Positions 37,892-46,832 of a DNA stretch of 64,000 nucleotides are shown piece by piece. The notes under the pieces are model-generated. The model did no database searches. It worked only from the letters and a program-made list of their open reading frames with translations, and had not been told where the DNA came from. Within the stretch, counting starts at the first letter, position 1; the number at the start of each line of letters is the position of its first letter. Origin of the DNA: Pseudaestuariivita atlantica (GTDB lineage: Bacteria; Pseudomonadota; Alphaproteobacteria; Rhodobacterales; Rhodobacteraceae); contig NZ_AQQZ01000004.1 in assembly GCF_001205715.1 (NCBI RefSeq), forward strand, positions 186,001 to 250,000. The letters are read 5' to 3'. Position numbers and translations under genes: made by a program.

Positions 37892-38362
37892 TCACAGCGC
37901 GTACCGTTTGACGATCCGGTCGACGCGCGTGCCGTCAGGCCGCGTGTGGTCATCGGGCACGACGTGGTCGTCGACGAACCCGATCCGCGAATAGAAAGCC
38001 AGCCCGCCCGCGTTGTCCGAGGTGATCCGCGCAAGGATCGCGACGCCGCCGCGCACCCGGCAATCGGCCAGCGTCTTGTTGAACAGGGCGCGCCCCGCGC
38101 CTTTGACGGGGTTTTCGCGGTCGGTGAAGCTGCCGATGGAATAAAGCCCCTCGCCGTAATCGAACGCGGCCTGGAAGCCGACGATCCGGCCATCCGCCAC
38201 CGCGACGTTCGCCACCGGGGCCTCGTCCAGATACTCCGAGGCGAAAAAGTCCTCGGAATAGGGATGGTCATAGGCGGTGGACCCGCCCAGCGCGATGATG
38301 TGGTTCAGGATGGCGACGCAGGCGGGAACATCCGCTGCCGTCATGGCCCTTGTGGTCAACAT
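37892..38362 (-). CDS. GNAT family N-acetyltransferase (phosphinothricin-acetyltransferase-like)
   Basis: In this 156-aa acetyltransferase, MLTTRAMTAADVPACVAI begins the fold. VAVADGRIVGFQAAF gives the central beta strands, and GAGRALFNKTLADCR replaces the AcCoA pyrophosphate loop. NAGGLAFYSRIGF is the conserved C-terminal motif. GGAG eight bases upstream supports the ATG at 38362 over one four codons earlier. Substrate is unknown. Confidence 0.85.
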   Translation of the reverse strand: MLTTRAMTAADVPACVAILNHIIALGGSTAYDHPYSEDFFASEYLDEAPVANVAVADGRIVGFQAAFDYGEGLYSIGSFTDRENPVKGAGRALFNKTLADCRVRGGVAILARITSDNAGGLAFYSRIGFVDDHVVPDDHTRPDGTRVDRIVKRYAL

Positions 38363-38474
38363 GCTGCGCTCCAATCCCGTGCCCGGAAAGACAGACCCCG
38401 ATCCTGTCGCGCTGTCAAACGCATGGCGCGCCCCCGTTGCCGGAGACGCGCCAGACCTGCATGACCCGCTTGGA

Positions 38475-38783
38475 TCAGGCCGCGACCGACAGCCCGCTGA
38501 GGAGGGCGCGCCGGGTCAATTGCTCTTCGGACCGGGCGTAGCGCAGCACCAGTTCGCGCATCCTGGTGCGCGTGGTCTCGCACGGGTGAAGCCCCGCCTT
38601 GGTCAGGATCTCCGTCCCCGACGAGGTGCGCGTCCAGCGGTCGATCTGCACCCGACCGTTGCCGCGCGACCGCTCGCTGCGCACCGCGGCCTCGATCGCA
38701 TCCACCACGAACCCGGCAAACGTCCGCTGTACGCGCCCTGCCTGCATTCCAACAAACACACCGTTCTTCTTTGCTTTGGTCAT
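38475..38783 (-). CDS. small basic protein of unknown function
   Basis: This is a 102-aa Arg/Lys-rich soluble protein starting MTKAKKNGVFVG. The middle (FAGFVVDAIEAAVRSERSR) and end (TRMRELVLRYARSEEQLTRRALL) look helical. The ATG at 38783 has AAGG upstream. The codon composition is coding-like, but I recognise no family, and the longer open frame upstream is unconvincing. It may bind nucleic acid. Confidence 0.5.
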   Translation of the reverse strand: MTKAKKNGVFVGMQAGRVQRTFAGFVVDAIEAAVRSERSRGNGRVQIDRWTRTSSGTEILTKAGLHPCETTRTRMRELVLRYARSEEQLTRRALLSGLSVAA

Positions 38784-39100
38784 CCTTGAGGACCCCTTTT
38801 TAAGGTGACACTGCCTTGGCGACCCGGCTGCTGCGCTTAGCTCCACACTTACGCAATCCTTGTGCCGGGTCGTTCCACCCGGCGACATGATTTACCGCCG
38901 AGTGCGGCCATTCTAGGAAATCCGGGATGCACAGGATCAAACCCGTATTTGCAAAAATAATCTCACGATATCAATCGGTTGGATTTTTCGTTTCCGAAAT
39001 GGAGATGATCCGTATCCGGATTTGCGACATTAGTTTGGCGCGTGCCCGACACCCGTGCAGGTTGCCCCGATCCGGTTTTGCAAAAGTGTCGGGTGCGGCG
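38784..39100. other. 317-bp AT-richer intergenic region, no gene seen
   Basis: This is the longest gene-free stretch of the window, and its A+T content is clearly above its surroundings. It should hold the promoter of the 102-aa gene. CCCGACAC (39045-39052) and GTGTCGGG (39086-39093) form an inverted repeat with a 33-nt gap close to the 3' end of the HD gene. A small RNA is possible but not demonstrated. Confidence 0.4.
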
Positions 39101-39703
39101 CTATTCCAGCGCGGCCAGCACGGCGTCGACACGGGCCAGGAAACGCGCGCGCACATCGGCGGGCGGGCGCAGCACGATGTCCAGTCCGCGCACGATCTGC
39201 ATGTCGGGTGCGCCGAACAGCCGGTCGGCCTCGCGCACGGTGAAGCCCGCGATGCGGGTCGCTTCCAGCCACGCGCTGATGCGGTCGGCCTTCTTGATCT
39301 GCTTCTTGACGGTGGCGGGGATGGCGGCGGGCAAACCGAACCGCAGGTGGATCGCCGCCGTGAGGCGCGCGTCGAGCCCTTCATATCCCGGCCCCACCGC
39401 CGCCTTCACCGGAGAGATCATGTCGCCGATCACGTATTCCGGCGCGTCGTGCAGCAGCGCCGCCAGCCGCCAGCGGGCCGGGCAGTCGGGCGAGAGGCGG
39501 GCGAATATCTCTTCGACCAGCAGCGAGTGTTCGGCCACGGAATAGGCGAACTCGCCCTCGGTCTGGCCATTCCAGCGCGCGACGAAGGCGAGGCCGTGGG
39601 CGATGTCCTCGATCTCGATATCCATCGGCGTCGGGTCCAGCAGGTCGAGCCGCCGACCGGACAACATGCGCTGCCATGCACGGGGTGCCTTTGCCGCTGC
39701 CAT
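39101..39703 (-). CDS. HD-domain phosphohydrolase (YfbR-like)
   Basis: This 200-aa metal-dependent phosphohydrolase carries the H...HD...D pattern: His in AEHSLLVEE, His-Asp in LLHDAPEYVIGD, and a later Asp. This matches the YfbR 5'-deoxynucleotidase-type group. The N-terminus reads MLSGRRLDLLDPTP after ~15 residues, common to these proteins. It is probably involved in deoxynucleotide turnover. It stands alone, in the same direction as the upstream 102-aa gene. Confidence 0.85.
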   Translation of the reverse strand: MAAAKAPRAWQRMLSGRRLDLLDPTPMDIEIEDIAHGLAFVARWNGQTEGEFAYSVAEHSLLVEEIFARLSPDCPARWRLAALLHDAPEYVIGDMISPVKAAVGPGYEGLDARLTAAIHLRFGLPAAIPATVKKQIKKADRISAWLEATRIAGFTVREADRLFGAPDMQIVRGLDIVLRPPADVRARFLARVDAVLAALE

Positions 39704-39874
39704 CGTTCCTGTCGCCCCCTGTTCGCCGCGCCTGCCTTGGGTGTCGAAGGATGCGGGCGGGGTGTCAAGCGGGCTTGGCCACGCGGGCGTGATTGAACCG
39801 ATCCGCGCATCGCGGCGTTAAGGCGATAACCGCGCCAAGAAGAGAGACAGCGCCATCCGCCACAGGAGCCGACC

Positions 39875-40180
39875 ATGACACGACCGACCCGCACCGCCGC
39901 CGCCATCGCCTTGACCCTGGCCGTCGCACCCCTTGCCGTCGAGGCACAGACCGGGGGCTGCAAGCTGCGGGACAGCCTGACCAGCGAGCTTGAAACCCGG
40001 TACGGCGAACAGATCACCGGTGCGGGCCTGCGGTCGAAAGACGCGATGATCGAGTTGTGGCAATCGCCCGAAACCGGCAGCTGGACGATGCTGATGACAC
40101 GCCCGGACGGGACCGCCTGCATCATCGCCCACGGCACCGACTGGGTTGGTATCGACCTCGATACCAGCGTGCAAAGCTAG
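39875..40180 (+). CDS. small secreted protein of unknown function
   Basis: This 101-aa protein has a Sec signal (MTRPTRTAAAIALTL..., cleavage near VEAQ). The mature ~75 residues contain two cysteines (one near the start, one in DGTACII), likely a disulfide. A WQSPETGSWTMLMTRPDGTACI pattern occurs in many small Rhodobacteraceae periplasmic proteins. Function is unknown. It ends 1 nt from the convergent FkbM gene. Confidence 0.75.
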   Translation: MTRPTRTAAAIALTLAVAPLAVEAQTGGCKLRDSLTSELETRYGEQITGAGLRSKDAMIELWQSPETGSWTMLMTRPDGTACIIAHGTDWVGIDLDTSVQS

Positions 40181-40181
40181 G

Positions 40182-40904
40182 TCAGACCGCCGCCGTCGGG
40201 ATGAAGATCCCGTTCTCCTCGATCTGCGAGGTGTGGATATAGCGGTGCTGCGGCACCGCCTCGCCCAGGAAATCGAGGTATTCGATCCGCCGCTTCCGCT
40301 TGCCGGTTTCCAGAACGAGAATCGGCGCGTCCCGTGCGATCAGTTCCACCGCGCCCTGAAGTGCCGGGATTTCGTGCCCCTCCACGTCGAGATGCAGGAG
40401 TGAGACCGTCCGGTCGGCAGGCACGAGCGAGTCGATGGTGACCACCGGAACGTCGATGGTCTGCCCCTTTCCCGCCTCCGCAACGATCCTCGCCCCGGCG
40501 GCCAGCGGTTCCGACGCACCGGGCCGCGCGACCTGCAAGGGCAGAACCGCGTCTTCCGCTCCCACCGCGACTTGCGACAGCTCCACGTTGTCCAGACCGT
40601 TCAGCGCGATGGTGTGCAGGGCCGCGGCAAAGGTGTCCGGCGCGGGTTCGAAGCTGCGGATACGTGCGCCGGGAGCCATGGCCCGTGCCAGCGCGGGAAA
40701 GAAGTCACCGACAAAGGCGCCCCCGGTGACGATATCACCGCTGCCCACATGCCGGGACAGAAAGCGCAGGGTGGCCGGTTCATACACCTCGCCCCGGCGC
40801 AGGAGCCGTGGCACCTCGCGCCCGCGAAAGCTTTCGGGCACGCAATAGAACCCGTGTTCGTTCGCGGTGATGAAGTGGTCGAAATCGGGGGGTGATCCGG
40901 CCAT
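40182..40904 (-). CDS. FkbM family methyltransferase
   Basis: This 240-aa SAM-dependent methyltransferase has the glycine-rich SAM loop as GAFVGDFFPALARA, the acidic end of strand 2 as RSFEPAPDTF, and the characteristic LLHLDVEGHE motif. The upstream frame extends 30 codons, but family similarity starts at about 40904. The acceptor (sugar, lipid or secondary metabolite) is unknown. It is divergent from ahcY, which removes the S-adenosylhomocysteine it would make. Confidence 0.87.
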   Translation of the reverse strand: MAGSPPDFDHFITANEHGFYCVPESFRGREVPRLLRRGEVYEPATLRFLSRHVGSGDIVTGGAFVGDFFPALARAMAPGARIRSFEPAPDTFAAALHTIALNGLDNVELSQVAVGAEDAVLPLQVARPGASEPLAAGARIVAEAGKGQTIDVPVVTIDSLVPADRTVSLLHLDVEGHEIPALQGAVELIARDAPILVLETGKRKRRIEYLDFLGEAVPQHRYIHTSQIEENGIFIPTAAV

Positions 40905-41011
40905 GACGGTGCCTGCCTTTTCGTCGGTGCCTCGCCGCGACCGTGCCCTGCATTGTGCGCGGGTGCAATACCTGCTAGCCGCTTCGCCAAACATGAGAGC
41001 GGAGCGGGCTA

Positions 41012-42397
41012 ATGGCCAAGGATTATATCGTCAAGGACATCGCGCTGGCCGGGTTCGGCCGCAAGGAACTGGACATCGCCGAAACGGAAATGCCGGGCCT
41101 GATGGCCTGCCGCGAGGAATTCGGTGACAGCAAGCCGCTGACGGGCGCGCGCATCGTCGGATCGCTGCACATGACGATCCAGACCGCCGTCCTGATCGAA
41201 ACGCTGACTGCCCTCGGCGCCGATGTGCGCTGGGCGTCGTGCAACATCTTCTCCACCCAGGACCACGCGGCAGCGGCGATTGCCGAGGCGGGTGTTCCGG
41301 TCTTTGCGATCAAGGGGCAGACGCTGGAAGAGCACTGGGATTACCTCGACAAGTCCTTCCTTTTCGACGACGGCCCGAACATGATCCTCGACGACGGTGG
41401 CGACGCGACGCTGTACGTGCTGCTGGGCGCACGCGCCGAAGCGGGCGAAGACATCATCCCGGTCCCGACCTCGGAAGAGGAAGAGGTCATCAAGAAGCAG
41501 ATCGCCAAGCGGATGGCCGAAAGCCCCGGCTGGTTCACCAAGGTGCGTGACCAGATCAAGGGCGTGTCCGAGGAAACGACCACGGGCGTCAACCGCCTCT
41601 ACCAACTGGTGCGCGACGGCCAATTGCCTTTCCCCGCGATCAACGTGAACGACAGCGTGACCAAGTCGAAGTTCGACAACAAGTACGGCTGCAAGGAAAG
41701 CCTCGTCGACGGCATCCGCCGCGCGACCGACACGATGATGGCGGGCAAGGTCGCCGTCGTCTGCGGTTACGGAGACGTGGGCAAGGGATCGGCGGCATCG
41801 CTGGCCGGTGCCGGTGCCCGCGTGAAGGTGACCGAGGTCGACCCGATCTGCGCGCTGCAAGCCGCGATGGACGGGTTCGAGGTTGTCCTGCTGGAAGAGA
41901 ACCTCGACGCGGACATCTTCATCACCACGACCGGCAACAAGGACGTGATCCGCATCGAGCACATGCGCGAGATGAAGGACATGGCGATCGTCGGCAACAT
42001 CGGCCACTTCGACAACGAGATCCAGGTCGCCAGCCTGAAGAACCACAAGTGGACGAACATCAAGGAACAGGTGGACATGATCGAGATGCCCTCGGGCAAC
42101 CGCATCATCCTCTTGTCCGAAGGTCGCCTGCTGAACCTCGGCAACGCGACGGGCCACCCGTCCTTCGTGATGTCGGCCTCCTTCACCAACCAGGTGCTGG
42201 CGCAGATCGAGCTGTGGACGAACACCGACGCCTACGAGAACAAGGTCTATATCCTGCCCAAGCACCTCGACGAGAAGGTCGCGCGGCTGCACCTGAAGCG
42301 TATCGGTGTGAAGCTGACCGAGTTGGACAAGGATCAGGCCGCCTATATCGGCGTGAAACCCGAAGGCCCGTTCAAGCCCGAACACTATCGCTACTGA
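41012..42397 (+). CDS. ahcY: adenosylhomocysteinase
   Basis: This 461-aa NAD-dependent enzyme hydrolyses S-adenosylhomocysteine to adenosine and homocysteine. The motifs [30 protein letters not shown] and the NAD-binding [13 protein letters not shown] are present, as is the C-terminal [13 protein letters not shown] with the terminal Lys-Tyr region. The ~40-residue insertion typical of alphaproteobacterial and eukaryote-like forms is present. AGAGCGGAG lies upstream of the ATG. I found no SAH riboswitch-like fold in the 107-bp leader. Confidence 0.97.
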   Translation: MAKDYIVKDIALAGFGRKELDIAETEMPGLMACREEFGDSKPLTGARIVGSLHMTIQTAVLIETLTALGADVRWASCNIFSTQDHAAAAIAEAGVPVFAIKGQTLEEHWDYLDKSFLFDDGPNMILDDGGDATLYVLLGARAEAGEDIIPVPTSEEEEVIKKQIAKRMAESPGWFTKVRDQIKGVSEETTTGVNRLYQLVRDGQLPFPAINVNDSVTKSKFDNKYGCKESLVDGIRRATDTMMAGKVAVVCGYGDVGKGSAASLAGAGARVKVTEVDPICALQAAMDGFEVVLLEENLDADIFITTTGNKDVIRIEHMREMKDMAIVGNIGHFDNEIQVASLKNHKWTNIKEQVDMIEMPSGNRIILLSEGRLLNLGNATGHPSFVMSASFTNQVLAQIELWTNTDAYENKVYILPKHLDEKVARLHLKRIGVKLTELDKDQAAYIGVKPEGPFKPEHYRY

Positions 42398-42404
42398 TGC
42401 GACC

Positions 42405-42472
42405 GGGGCGCGCGGAAGTCGCGCCCCACCGCCCCCGATGGGCGCTGTCCCGCCGGAACGGGACGCGGCGCC
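42405..42472 (+). terminator. tandem GC-rich hairpins after ahcY
   Basis: GGGGCGCG (42405-42412) pairs with CGCGCCCC (42420-42427). GTCCCG (42447-42452) pairs with CGGGAC (42459-42464), flanked by GGCGC/GCGCC. The first begins 7 nt after the ahcY stop. Neither has a T tract. Together they plausibly terminate or stabilise the ahcY mRNA. Confidence 0.55.
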
Positions 42473-42559
42473 GGGCTGACACAAATTCCCGTCCCTCTCG
42501 CTTTCATTTTTTTGTTACCCTTGATCGCGGCCAGTCCGGCCTTTGACCTGGAAGACATT

Positions 42560-43294
42560 ATGAAACGCAGCCTTGCCCTCCTCCTTCTGACCCTTTTCCT
42601 TGGCGCCTGTGCAAGCGAGGGTCCGATCTTTCCCATAGACGTGGAATTCGAAGACGTTCGCTGGGTTCTGGAGCCGGATGCCGAGGCCTCTTTCTCTCAA
42701 CAAACGCCGACCTTTACCGACACCCCGCGCGAGGTGATCACCTCGTTCCAGCTTCGCCCCGGCCAGCGCAACACGGCGCTGGAGACCGGGCAGCGGTGGC
42801 GGCTGGGCCATACGTGGTTGTTCGGGTTCGACATCCGCGCGAAGGCCAGCGAATTGCCGCGCGTCCCGGTGGACGTGGCGCGTTTCGTCCGGATCAGCGC
42901 GCCCGAGGAATTGCTGGCGCGCGTGCAGCTTGACGCGACCAACGGCATCACGGTGATGGGGCGGCGGTGTTTCACGCCGTCGGACCTGTCGCAATGGGTG
43001 CGGGTGGAAATGCGGGTCCGCATTCGCGACGACGACCAGGGTTTCCTGGAAGTGTTCTGCAACCGCAAACCCGTCTGGGCCATGGACAAGGTTCGCACGA
43101 CCTTTGCGCCGCCCTGCAGACGCGCTGACGGCTGCACGACGCCCCTTGCGGAACCGGCGCGTTTTCGCTTCCAGATGGGCATGATGTCGGCGCGGGCACA
43201 GCCGCGCACGGCGGCGATCCAGATGCGGCGGATTCACCGGCGTGGCCTGCTTTACATCCCCAACCGCGTCGGAAACCTCAACAGCGCGCAGTGA
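42560..43294 (+). CDS. lipoprotein with jelly-roll/polysaccharide-lyase-like body
   Basis: This 244-aa protein has a lipobox LFLGACAS (Cys ~18). The body reads as alternating beta strands with WRLGHTWLFGFDIRAK, WVRVEMRVRIRDDDQGFLEVFCNRKPVW and a C-terminal RMGMM-like (FRFQMGMM) strand. The pattern is reminiscent of heparin-lyase-I/LamG beta-sandwiches (weak resemblance by eye). Four cysteines may pair. A substrate-binding envelope lipoprotein is the safest reading. Confidence 0.7.
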   Translation: MKRSLALLLLTLFLGACASEGPIFPIDVEFEDVRWVLEPDAEASFSQQTPTFTDTPREVITSFQLRPGQRNTALETGQRWRLGHTWLFGFDIRAKASELPRVPVDVARFVRISAPEELLARVQLDATNGITVMGRRCFTPSDLSQWVRVEMRVRIRDDDQGFLEVFCNRKPVWAMDKVRTTFAPPCRRADGCTTPLAEPARFRFQMGMMSARAQPRTAAIQMRRIHRRGLLYIPNRVGNLNSAQ

Positions 43295-43447
43295 TCTGAC
43301 CGGGGCGGCATGCAAGGCAGCCGCCCTCTGCGATAGCCAGACAGGCCCGTCGCATTAGTGCGTGCGGGATGTGCGGCGGCGCACCCTTCGGCGCTTGGCT
43401 CGGGCGCGTGGTCGTGTCACGATTTGTGCATTGCATGGGAGATCGGG

Positions 43448-44992
43448 ATGAACGGCGCCGAGAGCCTTGTCGAAACCTTTCTGGAAAACGACGTCACGGT
43501 CTGTTTCGCCAACCCCGGCACGTCCGAGATGCACTTCGTCGCGGCGCTGGACCAGCACCCGGACATGCGCTGCGTCCTGTGCCTGTTCGAGGGCGGGACG
43601 TCCGGCGCGGCGGACGGGTATTTCCGGATGAGCGGCAAGGTCGCGGCCACCATGCTGCACCTCGCCCCCGGTTTCGGGAATGCCTTTGCCAACCTGCACA
43701 ACGCGCGCAAGGCCGGGTCGGGCATCCTGAACGTGATGGGCGAACACGCGACCTATCACCTGGCCTATGACAGCCCGCTGCGGGGCGATACCGCCGGGAT
43801 CAGCCACGCGATCAGCGACTGGACCCGCACCAGCGCCACGGCGGCGGATGTCGCGGGTGACGGGGCGGCGGGCATCGCGGCCGCGCGGGCGGGCAACGGG
43901 CGGATCGCCACGCTGATCCTGCCCGCCGACACCGCGTGGGGCGAGGGATCGGCACCGGCCATCGCCTCCGCCACGGAAGACGGCGACCTGCCATCGGAGG
44001 CGGAGCTGGAAACGGTCGCGGACGCGCTTGGCCGGCCCGGAGCGGCGCTGTTCCTTGGCGGGATCGCAACCTACGGACCCGAGCTTGAGGCTGCGGGGCG
44101 GATCGCCAAGGCGACCGGGTGCCGCCTGATCGCGCCCTTGTTCACCGCGCGGGTGCGGCGCGGCGCGGGCCAGGTCGTGCTGGACCAGTTGCCCTATCGC
44201 GGCGAGTTGGCGGCGGAGGTGCTGGCCGACCTGCACACGCTCGTCTGTATCGGGACGCCGCCGCCGGTGAACTTCTTTGCCTATCCCGGCCAGCCTTCGG
44301 TGCCGACGCCCGACACCTGCGCGGTGATCGACCTGTGCGGGCGCGACGGCAACGTGACGGGCACCCTTGCAGCGCTTGAAAAGCGGGTGGGCGCGGCGGG
44401 GTCGGAACCGGATCGCCGCGCCTTCGACCTGCCGGAAGTCGCGCCGGACGCGGACCTGACCGCCGAGACGGCCTGCGCCACGATCATCCGCTGGATGCCC
44501 GAGGAGACCATCGTCGTGAACGAGGCGGTGACATCGGGCCTGACCTTCGGCCCGCAAAGCCGCACCGCGCGTCCGCACGACTTCCTGACCACGGTGGGCG
44601 GCGCGATTGGCTGCTGCCTGCCGACGGCCGTCGGCAGCGCCATTGCCTGCCCCGACCGAAAGGTGCTGGCGCTGACAGGTGACGGATCGGCGATGTACAC
44701 GATCCAGTCGCTCTGGACGATGGCGCGCGAAAACCTCGACGTGACGGTGGTGGTCTTCAACAACGGTGCCTACCGCATCCTGCACCATGAACTGGAGGCG
44801 CTGGGCGTCGCGCAGGTTGGCCGCAACGCACGTGCCATGTTCGACCTGACGGGCCCCGAACTGGACTGGATGGCGCTGGCGAGGGGCCACGGATTGGATG
44901 CCGTGCGCGCCGACAGCTTGGCCGAACTGAACGCGGCGCTGGCCCATGCGGACGACGTGGCGGGACCTTGCCTGATCGAGGTGGTTCTCTGA
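43448..44992 (+). CDS. thiamine-pyrophosphate-dependent enzyme, acetolactate-synthase-large-subunit-like
   Basis: This 514-aa protein has three domains: PYR domain with catalytic Glu48 (LFEGGTSGAADGY), central domain, and C-terminal PP domain with the TPP motif GDGSAMYTIQ...NNGAYRIL. It is shorter than biosynthetic IlvB (~560-590 aa), no ilvN regulatory subunit follows, and GTSEMHF in the N-terminus resembles benzoylformate-decarboxylase-type relatives. A decarboxylase role is therefore as likely as acetolactate synthesis. The ATG at 43448 was chosen for family fit. Confidence 0.88.
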   Translation: MNGAESLVETFLENDVTVCFANPGTSEMHFVAALDQHPDMRCVLCLFEGGTSGAADGYFRMSGKVAATMLHLAPGFGNAFANLHNARKAGSGILNVMGEHATYHLAYDSPLRGDTAGISHAISDWTRTSATAADVAGDGAAGIAAARAGNGRIATLILPADTAWGEGSAPAIASATEDGDLPSEAELETVADALGRPGAALFLGGIATYGPELEAAGRIAKATGCRLIAPLFTARVRRGAGQVVLDQLPYRGELAAEVLADLHTLVCIGTPPPVNFFAYPGQPSVPTPDTCAVIDLCGRDGNVTGTLAALEKRVGAAGSEPDRRAFDLPEVAPDADLTAETACATIIRWMPEETIVVNEAVTSGLTFGPQSRTARPHDFLTTVGGAIGCCLPTAVGSAIACPDRKVLALTGDGSAMYTIQSLWTMARENLDVTVVVFNNGAYRILHHELEALGVAQVGRNARAMFDLTGPELDWMALARGHGLDAVRADSLAELNAALAHADDVAGPCLIEVVL

Positions 44993-45137
44993 CCCGAACC
45001 CGCCGCAACGTCACGCGGGGAATATGCCGGAAGTATTTCCCATTGTTTCAGAGTCTCAACTTTGCCACTTTGCGCGCAAGGCATCTGCCTCGAACGAACG
45101 AACTCGAACAAAACAAAACCGGGACTGGGAGCGAGAC

Positions 45138-45479
45138 ATGGGAAAGCGTGACGATCTGATCGCGAAATACGCGGACGACCTGCGGAACAAGTGCGGCATG
45201 GAGCCGGACATGGCCCTGCTGACGAAGGTGACGATTGGCTGTGGCCCGTCGATCTACAACGACGACGCATCGACCGTTGCGGGATCGCAACCGTCCGAGC
45301 TTGAAACCGTGAAGACGAATTTCCTGATGAAGAAGCTGGGCCTGTCCGACAGCCCCGCCCTGATGGAAGGCATCAACGCCGCAATCGAGACCTACGGCAA
45401 GTCCGAGCGAAATAAGTACCGCGCCGTGATCTATTACATGCTGACCAAGCGCTTCAACAAGGAGTCGGTCTACCGCTGA
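45138..45479 (+). CDS. DUF2853 family protein
   Basis: This 113-aa helical cytoplasmic protein matches DUF2853 (KYADDLRNKCG, LTKVTIGCGPSIYN, KNFLMKKLGL-like and YYMLTKRF). A structure-only family with no known role. GGGAGCGAG upstream supports the ATG at 45138; the frame opens 38 codons earlier. It is followed at once by a hairpin. Confidence 0.88.
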   Translation: MGKRDDLIAKYADDLRNKCGMEPDMALLTKVTIGCGPSIYNDDASTVAGSQPSELETVKTNFLMKKLGLSDSPALMEGINAAIETYGKSERNKYRAVIYYMLTKRFNKESVYR

Positions 45480-45548
45480 GGGCGGATTGCCGCCCACCCC
45501 CACCCACCGCGCGCCGCGTTAACGAACCGGTAGGATTGCGATCCTATC
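45480..45548 (+). terminator. two hairpins downstream of the DUF2853 gene
   Basis: GGGCGG/CCGCCC with loop ATTG (45480-45495) begins right after the stop codon. GGTAGGAT/ATCCTATC with loop TGCG (45529-45548) follows. No T tract is seen. The convergent DUF1761 gene ends about 100 nt further on, and the rest of this gap shows nothing else. Confidence 0.5.
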
Positions 45549-45645
45549 AGTCTGCGGGTGGCAGGACGCAGTGGGATGCGGGGGGTCGCGGAAGCAGGGT
45601 CCCGACGCGTGATCGCGCCGGGGCCTTTTCTTTTGCGCAGGGCAA

Positions 45646-46038
45646 TCAGAAGAGCGTCAGCACGATCCCGATCACGGTGCAGCCGCCGGTGACGTACACA
45701 CCGTCGATCATCGTTAGCTTGGCCGGGCGCGCGGCGAAGGCATAACAAGTCGCGAACCACGGAAGCACGATGAACAGGCCAAGCCCCAGCCCGCTCACCA
45801 GCCCCTTCGCCACCGTGTCGATCCCGCCCAGTACGAACATGTGGCGCATCATGCCCGCAACGAGGATGCAGGCGATCAGCCCGGTGATGTAAGGCACCGG
45901 GTTGGATGAATTCGCGGGCTTGCCGTCTTTGACGGGCACGCCGGACGCGGCCATCCATTGCGAGGCCATGGCCATGTACCACACCGCCCCAAACGCGAAT
46001 GCCGCCACGCCGGCGACGATCACTGCCAGAATACCCAT
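45646..46038 (-). CDS. DUF1761 family membrane protein
   Basis: This 130-aa protein has four transmembrane helices. The N-terminal pattern (VAGVAAFAFGAVWYMAMASQWMAASG) with WY and a small polar loop, and the later PWFATCYAFAAR, are typical of DUF1761. Function is unknown. It lies 22 nt downstream of the EVE-domain gene and is probably the last gene of the tsaD-YciI-EVE-DUF1761 run. Confidence 0.86.
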   Translation of the reverse strand: MGILAVIVAGVAAFAFGAVWYMAMASQWMAASGVPVKDGKPANSSNPVPYITGLIACILVAGMMRHMFVLGGIDTVAKGLVSGLGLGLFIVLPWFATCYAFAARPAKLTMIDGVYVTGGCTVIGIVLTLF

Positions 46039-46060
46039 GATGTGTCCCTCCAGTCGGTCT

Positions 46061-46495
46061 TTAGTCCCCGGCTGATGCCGGGTCGATCCCGCCCATCTTG
46101 CAGATCTGGCGGTATTCGGCGTCGGTCACGGGTTGCACCGACAGCCGGGAATTCTTGACGAGGACCATCTCTTCCAGACCGGGCTCTTCCTTGATCCGGT
46201 CCAAAGTGACGGGGTGTTCGAGGGGAGCGATGGCGCGGATATCGACGCACTCCCAGCGGGGATCGTCCGTCGTGCTGTCGGGATGCGCCTCGGCGCAGAC
46301 CTCGACAATGCCGACCACTGCCTTCTCCTTCTGCGAATGGTAGAAAAAGCCGCGGTCGCCCAGCCGCATCTCGCGCATGAAATTGCGGGCCTGGTAGTTG
46401 CGCACGCCGTCCCACTCCTCGCCCTCCGCGCCCTTCGCAACCTGGTCCTCCCATGACCATGTCGAAGGTTCGGATTTGAAGAGCCAGAAGGCCAT
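46061..46495 (-). CDS. EVE domain-containing protein
   Basis: This 144-aa PUA-like EVE-domain protein starts MAFWLFKSEPSTWSWEDQ and includes WDGVRNYQARNFMREMRLGDRGF and YHSQKEKAVVGIVEV, the complete fold. EVE domains read modified bases (family knowledge), but stand-alone alphaproteobacterial members are uncharacterised. The ATG overlaps the YciI stop by 1 nt (TGATG) and is preferred to an ATG seven codons upstream. Confidence 0.92.
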   Translation of the reverse strand: MAFWLFKSEPSTWSWEDQVAKGAEGEEWDGVRNYQARNFMREMRLGDRGFFYHSQKEKAVVGIVEVCAEAHPDSTTDDPRWECVDIRAIAPLEHPVTLDRIKEEPGLEEMVLVKNSRLSVQPVTDAEYRQICKMGGIDPASAGD

Positions 46496-46770
46496 CAGCC
46501 GATCACCTTGTTCCACGGATCCAGCGTGACGCTGTCGAACAGCCCGGCCTTGGCATAGGGGTCATCGGCGGCAAAGGCCTCTGCCGCGGCAAGGTCCGGC
46601 ACGTCGAGGATGATGAGGCTGCCGCACATGGTACCTTCGGCGTTCAGAAGCGGCCCGGCCATCGCAACCGTGTCGCCCGCGCCCTTCAGGTAGGCGACAT
46701 GCGCGTCACGTGTCGCAAGCCGCAGGTCCAGCCCGCCGACCTTGTCGCGCGCGGTCAGTGCAATCAGCAT
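46495..46770 (-). CDS. YciI family protein
   Basis: This 91-aa YCII-related protein starts MLIALTARDK. The conserved His in HVAYLKGAGD, the GPLL strand and the FAADDPYAKAGLF loop are present. It is one of two YciI paralogues in the window, and the two differ strongly. It is coupled to the EVE gene. The gene order tsaD-YciI-EVE suggests a conserved housekeeping context, though no activity is known. Confidence 0.88.
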   Translation of the reverse strand: MLIALTARDKVGGLDLRLATRDAHVAYLKGAGDTVAMAGPLLNAEGTMCGSLIILDVPDLAAAEAFAADDPYAKAGLFDSVTLDPWNKVIG

Positions 46771-46832
46771 GAGGTCCCCCCGGTTCGTTCCCGTCGCCAG
46801 TAACTCCCGGCGCGGGCGATGCTGTCAACCCG

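Noticed and set aside
39045-39093. Inverted repeat CCCGACAC/GTGTCGGG as a terminator for the HD gene
   Set aside because: The 33-nt gap and position upstream on the wrong side of the stop codon for a tight terminator make this weak.
40905-41011. S-adenosylhomocysteine riboswitch before ahcY
   Set aside because: I looked for a structured leader and saw no convincing stems or conserved core; a covariance-model search would settle it.
41009-42484. A 491-codon open frame opposite ahcY
   Set aside because: ahcY is unambiguous on the plus strand; the reverse translation has no domain.
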